Position numbers and translations under genes: made by a program. A stretch of DNA of 64,000 nt from Saxidomus purpurata (taxonomy: Eukaryota; Mollusca; Bivalvia; Venerida; Veneridae). The notes below the pieces were generated by a model. That model searched no databases, was not told the DNA's origin, and was given only the letters and a program-made list of their open reading frames with translations. The DNA is taken from NCBI GenBank assembly GCA_022818135.1, contig JAFMSR010000002.1, positions 59,909,882 through 59,973,881 on the forward strand, written 5' to 3'. The number at the start of each line of letters is the position of its first letter. Within the stretch, counting starts at the first letter, position 1. Shown here in pieces: positions 48,514-60,500 of the stretch.

Positions 48514-51500
48514 TTTTTCCCTTTTTTTTTTTGGGTTTTTTTTTTTTTTTTTTTTTTTGTTAAGGTACAATAAATTTTCTGTGGCCTGCTGAATGTGGTT
48601 TAGTTATCAGTTATAGTAACCACAAAATCATAGTTATCTGATAACAACATAAAATTGTTACAGTAACCACAAAATCATTCAGTTATCTGATAACACTGAA
48701 GCATTGCCAGCCTCTGGTATTTTACACACAAACAAGAAAATGTGTTAAAGCTCTAAGAGCCTAGATGGAGAACACTGTCTATAGAACAATGATCCAGGAA
48801 AGTCTTCTTTCATTGTAACCTGCTGTATCACTCCTGTTTCGCCTAGGGAGGTTTAAACTTGCAGAAAGTTGATGTCTACTATTCTATAAATGCAGTAAAT
48901 ACCACAAGATACTGCCAACTGTTGAATAATGGCATATAACCAAACACTAGCAAATCAACAAACATGATTTTTGTTTAATTAAACTTCAAAGCTTACTGGC
49001 ACTCAACTTTCAAATACAATGAATGAGATGCTTGTTGTTTTGACGCATGCCTTCGAAGACAAAATCCTTTATCTACTTCCAAAACTTAGCACTTACTTAA
49101 AAAAATATCAGTAACTTTACCATATGAAATGCGTAAGATAGAAAATAATTGTAAAATAATAAAGTTTATGTTTTTCCCACTTTCCCATCCAGTCTAGATC
49201 AGATTATATAATACATTTTGACGTAATTAGCAGTTTATAGACACGTGATACAAGAAACATGCACGTTTCTGACACAGATCAAGTCCGCCCCTTACGCTGA
49301 TGCATGCATTTCTAGAACTGTACTGTAAACAAGTTATAAAACAAGCTTAAACTGGATAATGACTCATTGTGGTGCTTCCTTCCATAAAACAAAAAGCCAC
49401 TGTGAAGGGGGTTTCATCAATTTCAACGCTGCACCAGATATATTTTTGTTTTAACTGCTGGTTAGTATCACGGGTTTCAGCAAGGAATATATTACAGCGT
49501 AACAAAAATTCATTTCTCATCTTAGGCAATTAACAGCTTGTGAATCACAAAAGATTTATTTTCTGCTACAAAAAATATTTCCAAGATATTTTCTAATTTA
49601 TAGTGGAGACTGAGTGAGAGTTAATGACAGAGTGAGTGACATGCCACATATAAGCTCTCAAACCAATATAATAAAGTAGCATTGGAGATAGACAAAGACG
49701 TTTTGTACAAATTATGTTTTGAAAATAGTTTTTAATGTCTTTTCCAAATTTATTCTATCACTGATGTACTTAATCTGCCTTAAACTAACTATGCCCACTT
49801 GGCAAAGATATCCCTCATGTCTGATGCCACACGTCTGGTAACGCATGTCTGGTAACGTATGTCTGGTAACGTAAGGCTGGTGTAACATGCAGAAAGTGCA
49901 AAACAAATTTCAAGATTTAAATACAGTAGCTTTATTTTTGGAGGAAAAAATATATAGAACCAATTCACCAAACTGGTTATTTTTACCTGTATCTTACTGC
50001 ACTAAAATTTCTTCTAGAATGATATAATATGAGACAAATTGATAAAAGGAATGTTTTGAAATGTACTTTATTTATATTTTGATGTTGTCTTTGTAAAATT
50101 GAAGCTGTCTTTGCAATCGAGTTAAAACCAACCTATAGACAGATTAAAAAAGCACATATGGTAGCTTATAGAAGTTGGATAAACGATGTTTCTGCAGCTG
50201 AGAAAATAAACAGCAGCAGCAGATACATTTTGCCATAATATATCCAACATCTGGTTTATTGCAGCACATCAAATAAATCTGTCCCTTTTAAACAAGTGAA
50301 ATGATAAATCTTACATCTACTCTGAAAATCTTTAAAACCTACATAATTAAACACAGGTGGTGCTTATTATGGAATCGCAAATTGCAATTTGACCTTGATT
50401 AGTTTCTTGACCTTACTTAATAATTTTGTCATAATCATTCCTAGTGCAGTGGTAATTTCCATTTAATTTTCCACATCTCTATTCTTATTTAACATGAATC
50501 CTTGAAATTAACTTAGCATCCTTTATTACCTATTTATAAGTTATATTACATACAGGTGATCACAGATAAGAAAATACTCTCACTCATCGAGGGTTCTGGG
50601 TCCGAGCCCAGCTACCGACCATGTCTCTTTATGCAGAGAAGTTCTTTAATGCCCACTTAAATGCTCCCTTTCCCACATAAAGAGAACTTGTCAGTAGCTG
50701 GGCTTGAACCCTGAACCCTCAATCAGTAAGATGTAACAGTGATTTCACATCTATGACCCTAACCACTTGACCATGCAGGCGGTCCACTGTACTTCAAGAA
50801 TCCGGAAACAGTGAAGTATGTGTATAAATCCACCTTGAGTTCATAATTATGATTTTGTTGCTTTTAATACCAAAACATACACAGATCTTGGAAATATCTG
50901 ATCAACCAATCGTAATCAAAGAATCTATATTATATCAATATAACTATTACTGTCTCTATGGGCTTACCTGTATTCTCACAGTTTACAGTTTGCAATCATA
51001 TCAGTGCACCAAACTAAACAGGTTTTACAACTTTCAGCATGTTCATGTTAGACCTTGTAAGTCAAAGACTGACAGCTACATTCAAATTTGCTTCAAATTA
51101 ATTTACTGCAGTTTTACAGGTTCCACTAAACACTGTCGAAATATTTTAAGGGTAATGTATAACATTACTCTTTGGTAAAATGAATTTGGCGCAACATAAC
51201 TGTTACCCTTCAAACTTCATAGTACCGACACTACCTTCATTATTTATAATATCTATATATACACACCCTATTGGAAGAACTTACTCTTATTTTGGCCCTG
51301 GCTGCTTCAACACCCTGGGGCTGACCTGCTATTGAGACCTGAAAAAAATACAAATGCAATAGTAGTGGATATTTTCTGTTTTATTTCAATGTAATTCAAT
51401 GTCTCTGCTTTTTATTCCACTGCAATCTAAATGTAAGACATTCTAAAAATCAAAAACCATTTTAAAAGTTTTAAGAGCTTTAGACATTTACAATGATAAC

Positions 51501-54500
51501 AATCTCTGTAAAAAAGACATTAAATTCCCCCCTTAAAACTGGCAATCAGTTGAGACGTGATTCTTTATCTTATCCTAGCAACTGAATGCATCATGGTGGT
51601 CAGTTATCAAACCCTGTCAGTAGCAATCAGAGAGGTATGCAATAATTATTCAGATGACCTGTATATTCAGTATGACTCAATTTATTATTAATGTTCAAGT
51701 TTTTCAATGACAACATTTCCCAGTTCCTGCAGAGCTTTGCAAATTGCTTCCACTTTGCCAAAACTGTAGAAAAAGTAATGATTTCCTTACTTATCTTGTC
51801 TTAACTAATTTACATGCTTACAATGTCAAATGCCAAAATTCTCTCCTTTCAATTCTAGAAATCTTATCTTTCATTCTCAATAGTTTATGTAAAGGTAACC
51901 AGTATTTGTGGAATTTTGTATGCTATGTTTACAAAACCCTGATGACTGATAAACCTCTAAACTCTATAAATATACAGGTTCATTTCATATTTCCATTCAG
52001 GATTCAATTTTGTTTTCATCACTATTTCCAGTGTCACAAAAGCACCAAATTTAATTAAAACACAGCTGAACATGTGATACTATGTCAATTTAAGGAAGCA
52101 ATATTTAAGTGACCAGTTACAGCATAGTAGCTGGAAACAATAAAAAAAAAACTCACATTCAAATTTGAGTCACAATTCAATTTGAGGGTAATAGCAAATG
52201 TTGTTAACCTTAGGCAAATGCATCGACCTTCACATCAATGGGCTAATATTAATTTTTCAAAGGCTTTTGATAATATCTTTCTGGTGTTTTTTTTTTTTGG
52301 GGGGTCTTTCAGGTATTATGTAATGTTTATATACAGTGAACTGTTTCGTTTTCAGCAGTTTTTCTATATGCATTTAATTGCATGTATATATTATTTAATT
52401 TTCTCTATTCTTCATGTTTTGATTATAAAATTGCTCGCCAATTTGGTGGAAATAAAATTCAAACAAAACCTTAGCAACACGGCTCTGTGGAACTATATAT
52501 ATTTTTTGGCCTTGGAACTACATTTTTCTTAGTATCAGATATAGTTTATTTAGCTTATTACTTTCAATGATTTCTGATAGTGTATCACGAATCTCAATTT
52601 CTATAAATTCCAAAGGAAGTTTATACAGAGGGTAAAACTCTTTCTGAGTACAGATTTTATTTTTATGCTTATACAAAAACACTGCCTCACCAACAGCTGA
52701 GGTAACATTACTAATGTTTAAATCTTGTATCATATTTATTGAAAGACACTAAAATTAACAGTTCACTTTCATCAAACTGGCATCTTTATCAGACTTTTCC
52801 TCATTTCGCAATCATGAATAGAAAAACCTGAAATGTTATCATTACGGATCACATAAACAATAATTTAATGATGGCATCATGGATTTCATTTATATGTTTA
52901 AACACACATTAAAGTTTTAATTATATCACAATTTCACAGCATTTAACCGAGAAAATGGATTATGAAACACGTAATTTGCCACAATGGAGCAAAAACAGTT
53001 TATTACATAATGGTTGCTTTTTCATAGTGCATAGGTCATTAAAACAATTTACAAAAGAGACGTCAAACAGGAGTGAAAAACTATAATTTTAATCCAAAAC
53101 ATATGTCAAAATTTGAAAAACAGAGCACATGGAGTATAATCTTGTACAAACCTGGTTACTTTTCTCCTGCACGTTGTTGCCTCTGTTTGAATCTGGAAAA
53201 TGTACATGACAACCTGTTTCTTGCATCACACGTTTAATGTTGTTACCACCTTTGCCTATAACATGAGAATGATCGGTATGGGAGACATCCATCTTTAAAG
53301 TGGCTCTATTACTCTGAAATGACAAAAAATACCACGACCTCATGAACAACAAAGTTATTATGTAAATCTTCAAAATAAAAGCTGATCAGTGGGGACACTG
53401 GATATCCCTTTACAAATGGTTAACATTAAAATTAAAATGCATGCTAGATTCTATGCATTCTTGTCTATCAAATGCTTTTTCTGTGGTAATATGGAACCCA
53501 ATGGTAGTGTATTGTACACCGTTTTAATGACATCTGTGTTGGATGTACATTTCACATCTTGTTTCTAATATGTGACTTTTTGTTCTTCTTTCAGTTTCAT
53601 GTCCACTTTCAAGCGTTCCACCTGCTTTCATTAGTATTTCATATCTGTACTAATTCTCTGCTTTCCTTCTGCACCTATTCATTTTAAAATTTGACTAATC
53701 ACTTAAAACAATTCTAAATATTAGTTGAACTTCAATCAGACTAGACTATCAAAGAAAGAAAACAGATTTATATTGAGAAACCTGGAACCTTTGTAACTTT
53801 CTCTTGAATACATTGCAAATATTGTTGCCATCTTCTAAAACTTTCCTGACAAATCATGAATTTGCAGATTTTTATAACTCATCTTCCAGTTACAAAGTCT
53901 TACAAAACAAATTGTTCAGTGCTCAAGGAAAATTTGGGATAAAATAGACTATTTCCGCAGTGAAAACTTTCCAACTTTATCTCTTATACTGGTGTGGCAA
54001 GTGCCAGTGCAGACTGTGATCATGATCTGCACTGTTTCCTTTCTCAGTAAATGTTTCATGGTACTGTCCAAATTGGAAGAAGGACAATTTCATTTTAGAA
54101 ATTTAGCAGGGTCAACCTAAACTTCTGTATACACTCACAGGGGATGTCACAGGGGATGTCAATCAGCAGTCTGTGATCATGATCTACTTTATATCCTAAC
54201 AGTTAGTTAAAAAGTCACTAAAAACCACTACAAACAATAAATACTGCTGAAAATACAGAGAGATGGACATGCTGTTAAGACATTTTAGTAATAGAGTATG
54301 GGCATAAGACATTAGTGTTAAAGAAAAAGAAGACAAAATAACATGGTCTGAAAATATATTTGTACTAAAAGGAAGACAGTATGTTCATTTATTTACATCC
54401 TCTGGAATTAATTCTGAAGTTTCCTTCAGTATAAGACAACAACCAGTCTGCAATCTGACAACCTTCTCTGTTCTCCAGGAAATTCACAACCAATAAATTC

Positions 54501-57500
54501 ATCAAACCTCCATCATTACTTACATTTTTAAGAAACATCAACATCAGTTAATCTGTTTCTCCCTTGAATAATGAACCTAGCTGACAAATATACTTTGTTT
54601 TCCACAATAACCAAAGCTGCCATATTTCTGTTTCCAGTCAGTTTCAAAATAGTCTATGACATTAAACATTACTTACTTTTCAAAATTAATTATATCATTT
54701 ACCTCCTTTAAACAAGAACAGATCAAAGGTATTTCGGGTAATTTGTGTGAAGCTGAACGAAAGCACAACAGTATTGACCTGAAGGGCACAGCTGACATTG
54801 TAGTAACTAAAGGATATATTAAACTAATGACACAGGTTACAATCATATCATAGCACTTACTGTACTGTGATTGCAGTTATATCACTTGCACAGTAATGTA
54901 TGCCTTCTTGCAAAACTTCTTTTTAAACAATGCAATTGTACTGCAAAGGTACTAGCCTAGTTATGCTCTGACTACAACTTCTTTTGTTGGCAAAATTCAA
55001 TACTGAAAAGAGGTCTTAAGGTCTAACCAAAGACCACTTACTTCCATATCAATCTCTCAGTTAGGTTCTTACAGAGGCAGAAAATAGAACTTCTTCTACA
55101 GCACTGCCAGCACAGAGCTTATAGAGGCAGAAAATAGAATTTCTTCTACAGCATTGCCAGCACACAGCTTATAGAGGCAGAAAATAGAACTTCTTCTACA
55201 GCACTGCCAGCACACAGCTTATAGAGGCAGCAAATAGAACTTCTTCTACAGCACTGCCAGCACACAGCTTATAAAGGCAGAAAATAGAACTTCTTCTACA
55301 GCACTGCCAGCACACAGCTTATAGAGGCAGAAAATAGAACTTCTTCTACAGCACTGCCAGCACACAGCTTATAGAGGCAGAAAATAGAACTTCTTCTACA
55401 GCACTGCCAGCACACAGCTTATAGAGGCAGAAAATAGAACTTCTTCTACAGCACTGCCAGCACACAGCTTATAAAGGCAGAAAATAGAACTTCTTCTACA
55501 GCACTGCCAGCACAGAGCTTATAGAGGCAGAAAATAGAACTTCTTCTACAGCATTGCCAGCACAGAGCTTATAGAGGCAGAAAATAGAACTTCTTCTACA
55601 GCACTGCCAGCACAGAGCTTACAGAGGCAGAAAATACAGCTTCTTCTACAGCATTGCCAGCACACAGCTTACAGAGGCAGAAAATAGAACTTCTTCTACA
55701 GCACTGCCAGCACAGAGCTTATAAAGGCAGAAAATAGAACTTCTTCTACAGCACTGCCAGCACAGAGCTTATACAGGCAGAAAATAAAACTTCTTCTACA
55801 GCACTGCCAGCATAGAGCTTATAGAGGCAGAAAATAGAACTTCTTCTACAGCACTGCCAGCACACAGCTTATAGAGGCAGAAAATAGAACTTCTTCTACA
55901 CCATTGCCAGCACACAGCTTATAGAGGCAGAAAATAGAACTTCTTCTACAGCACTGCCAGCACACAGCTTATAGAGGCAGAAAATAGAACTTCTTCTACA
56001 CCATTGCCAGCACACAGCTTATAGAGGCAGAAAATAGAACTTCTTCTACAGCACTGCCAGCACAGAGCTTATAGAGGCAGAAAATAGAACTTCTTCTACA
56101 GCACTGCCAGCACAGAGCTTATAGAGGCAGAAAATAGAACTTCTTCTACACCATTGCCAGCACACAGCTTATAGAGGCAGAAAATAGAACTTCTTCTACA
56201 GCACTGCCAGCACACAGCTTATAGAGGCAGAAAATAGAACTTCTTCTACACCATTGCCAGCACACAGCTTATAAAGGCAGAAAATAGAACTTCTTCTACA
56301 CCATTGCCAGCACACAGCTTATAGAGGCAGAAAATAGAACTTCTTCTACAGCACTGCCAGCACAGAGCTTATAGAGGCAGAAAATAGAACTTCTTCTACA
56401 CCATTGCCAGCACACAGCTTATAGAGGCAGAAAATAGAACTTCTTCTACAGCACTGCCAGCACACAGCTTATAGAGGCAGCAAATAGAACTTCTTCTACA
56501 CCATTGCCAGCACACAGCTTATAAAGGCAGAAAATAGAACTTCTTCTACAGCACTGCCAGCACAGAGCTTATAGAGGCAGAAAATAGAACTTCTTCTACA
56601 GCACTGCCAGCACAGAGCTTATAGAGGCAGAAAATAGAACTTCTTCTACAGCACTGCCAGCACAGAGCTTATAGAGGCAGAAAATAGAACTTCTTCTACA
56701 CCATTGCCAGCACAGAGCTTATAGAGGCAGAAAATAGAACTTCTTCTACAGCACTGCCAGCACAGAGCTTATAGAGGCAGAAAATAGAACTTCTTCTACA
56801 GCACTGCCAGCACACAGCTTATAAAGGCAGAAAATAGAACTTCTTCTACAGCACTGCCAGCACAGAGCTTATAGAGGCAGAAAATAGAACTTCTTCTACA
56901 CCATTGCCAGCACACAGCTTATAAAGGCAGAAAATAGAACTTCTTCTACAGCACTGCCAGCACACAGCTTATAGAGGCAGAAAATAGAACTTCTTCTACA
57001 GCACTGCCAGCACAGAGCTTATAGAGGCAGAAAATAGAACTTCTTCTACAGCACTGCCAGCACAGAGCTTATAGAGGCAGAAATAGAACTTCTTCTACAG
57101 TACGGCCAGCACAGAGCTTATAGAGGCAGAAAATAGAACTTCTTCTACAGCACTGCCAGCACAGAGCTTATAGAGGCAGAAAATAGAACTTCTTCTACAG
57201 CATTGCCAGCACAAAGCTTATAAAGGCAGAAAATAGAACTTCTTCTACAGCACTGCCAGCACAGAGCTTATAGAGGCAGAAAATAGAACTTCTTCTACAG
57301 CACGGCCAGCATAGAGCTTATAAAGGCAGAAAATAGAACTTCTTCTACAGCACTGCCAGCATAGAGCTTATAGAGGCAGAAAACAAAACTTCTTCTACAG
57401 CACTGCCAGCACAGAGCTTATAGAGGCAGAAAATAGAACTTCTTCTACAGTACGGCCAGCACAGAGCTTATAGAGGCAGAAAATAGAACTTCTTCTACAC

Positions 57501-60500
57501 CACTGCCAGCACAGAGCTTATAAAGGCAGAAAATTGAACTTCTTCTACACCACTGCCAGCACAGAGCTTATAGAGGCAGAAAACAAAACTTCTTCTACAG
57601 CACTGCCAGCACAGAGCTTATAGAGGCAGAAAATAGAACTTTTTCTACAACATTGCCAGCACAGAGCTTTTATTAACAGCATTCGGGATATTAACAATCA
57701 AATTAGCAAGTCTCTGAATTCTGAAACATGTCACCTCTGATCACATTCTTTGCAAGACAGGTAATATCCAAGTCAAAATAAATGTCTACACAATCTTAGC
57801 AAAACTGGAAGATTATCTATGTCACTGTCAACTTGAAAATAACCACAAGAATAGATACATTTGTACTACAATTCCATAACAAAGTGTAGAGGACCTTACG
57901 ATCCCACCTCTTAATTTCATACTATCTGTAAAGTACTGGTAAAGCACTGATCCCACCTCTTAATTTCATACTATCTGTAAAGTACTGGTAAAGCACTGAT
58001 GCCACCTCTTAATTTCATACTATCTGTAAAGTACTGGTAAAGCACTTTATTATACTGTCATCCTTAAGGTTCAGCTATTTTTTGACTCAGCAGACTTTTT
58101 TTCAGCACATTTATCTCGCAAGTCCTAAGATATACCAGGCAGGTAGACTAAAGGTAACCTTTCTTTAACTAGCTGGTGGCTCACCTACTGGCTGTAATAA
58201 AACAGACCCAAGTTTGGATTTGAACCTTCAACCTCCTGCTCTCAAGCGGATGCCTTGATCCATTAGGCCAAGGGAGACTATTTCATTTAACACCATTTTA
58301 AAGTGTATGGACACCTAACAATACCACTCTAATAGGATAACATAGTAAATCTGCTACGTGCAGTAGAAGGGTGAACGTGAACACATCACCTGATTCATGA
58401 AAGAGATATTAAAAATCATAAGACTTAGCATGTTTTTCTTACTATGTAAGGATGAACTAAGAATACTTAGCACCTTGACAGACAGAGGATAAGACCGATG
58501 CTTTGCAATCTGAGGCTTAAAAGATTATTACCAGCTTTTAAGATTTTATAAATTCAATATGTAAATATTTACTCTGTCAATCAGCTATTTTCGCATATTG
58601 ACATATCAATAATCTGGATTTAATTGGAGGACTGTAAGAATTAATCAATGAAAAAAATGACAATGAGGCAACAGAAATGAGGTCATGTTTGCTCCCCAAC
58701 AGGAATCATGTTTATGATGCTATATCTTCCTGTATGACAACACTTATTATATACAACCAGACTTTTAAGATTTTTTTTCTCAACATACTATTCTCAGCTA
58801 TTGTGGTGCTATTGTCTGCAGTATGACAAAGTTTTACCGTGTTGTTTAATGTGTAATGATCCTATAATCATACTGAGCTCTGTACTGTGTGATGATTGCA
58901 ATACATAAGTCGATTTTTAATTTATCTACAATTTAATCATTATTTAGACACTGCCTATGATGGACACATTCATTATCAGATAGAGAGCCAGTCATTTTTA
59001 TCACTGATACCCACTTACAGCTTGATGGACCAGACTAATGTGACATCGTATATCTTGCTAAATGACGCACCTCTAGTGTCATGACAGGGGATCAAACCAA
59101 AGTCCTAGGGGTTACTAAGCAATCACAGTAATCACTAAATCACTTGATACAGTAATACTTGGAACAGCTTGCATACATCCAATTTCCTCTGACAGAAGAC
59201 ACAGTGGCAAATGTTTACAAATGTAATTATTTCACTGAAATGATAACAGACAACTGTTCCAGTATTTTTGCCTAAATGACTTCAGTCCAATAGCAATGTT
59301 GTGTAAAATCATTGCTTTACTATTCTGGCAGACAATAGACCCCACAAGAGGAAAGAAATTCATACATTTTACATTTCTGTTACTGTTTACACAGTAAATT
59401 CAAATTTATTACATTTGATGTTTTTTGTATCTTTGAAGTTTGCAGTATTACCTAACATTAAACCGAGTGGCTGGTAACAGCTGCCATACAAACAACTAAA
59501 CCAGGTTTACTGTTTAGCATAGATTACATACAAAATTAGGCTTTATTTCATTACAATACATACAATACGTCTTCAATAGTTATAAAACTGAAGTGGTTCG
59601 ATTTTTTTGCGAGACAAATTTTAATTACCTGCCTAAGAATTTTAATTACCCATAATTCCACCATTTACAATATTACCCATAATTCCACCATTTACAATAT
59701 TACCCATAATTCCATCATTTACAATATTACCCATAATTCCACCATTTACAATATTACCCATAATTCCACCATTTACAATATTACCCATAATTCCATCATT
59801 TACAATATTATGGTAGTTTATCATACTCCAAATAATTGTTGTATTAACCCTACTGGCATAAACAGGATGTAACAGACATATTTCCTTTATTTCATAATTT
59901 ATTATTTGACTTGAACAAACTTTGACTGGCAGGTTGCAGAACTTTATCAGAGAGGGCACAAAAAAGGGCAAAAGGTATGGGAAGCTTTTAGATATATAGT
60001 ACTATTTGTCAACAATGGAGGAGCTTGGAGAAAGAATTGAAGAGTTGATGGGCTCCTCATATTAACCCCTCACCATGTTTTAAAACTACATAGCAAAACA
60101 CTTAATGCAATGTTAGTTTGGTACTGTAACTTATATTTACTAAATGCTTATAAAAAAAGCCAGTGTGAACAAAATCTAATGGAATGCTTCTTCCAAGTGA
60201 GCCGCAGTAAGTATTATCATTTCTATGTAAAGGTGAAAAGACAGAAGTGGCATATATTTAGCAATCAAACTACAGAACATTGTTCTGATTGGTTCATCTA
60301 ATTCAAAGACTGACAACTTCTGGAATACTATTTCATTTACCCTATGGCACTGCACAGAATACAAAGAACAGATCTTGCAAGAGCAAAACACTTACAGGGT
60401 ATGTGCAAACAATCATCTTCTACAAGTAGTCCTGTCAAAACAACCCACTCAGCTATCTTGTAAATTACTAATGAAATATATCTCTTCTAAACAAATATTT

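Noticed and set aside
48349..48570. 73-codon frame with a poly-Gly run
   Set aside because: Created by the C homopolymer and T tract, probably partly artefactual.
55069..57669. CRISPR-like regular array
   Set aside because: The units are directly adjacent with no unique spacers, in an animal intron; it is a minisatellite.
58209..58278. functional tRNA-Arg gene
   Set aside because: The acceptor stem does not pair and the anticodon arm is defective.
59642..59971. 109-codon frame with repeated GNIVNGGIM
   Set aside because: Explained by a 27-bp tandem repeat in a Bicaudal-C intron.
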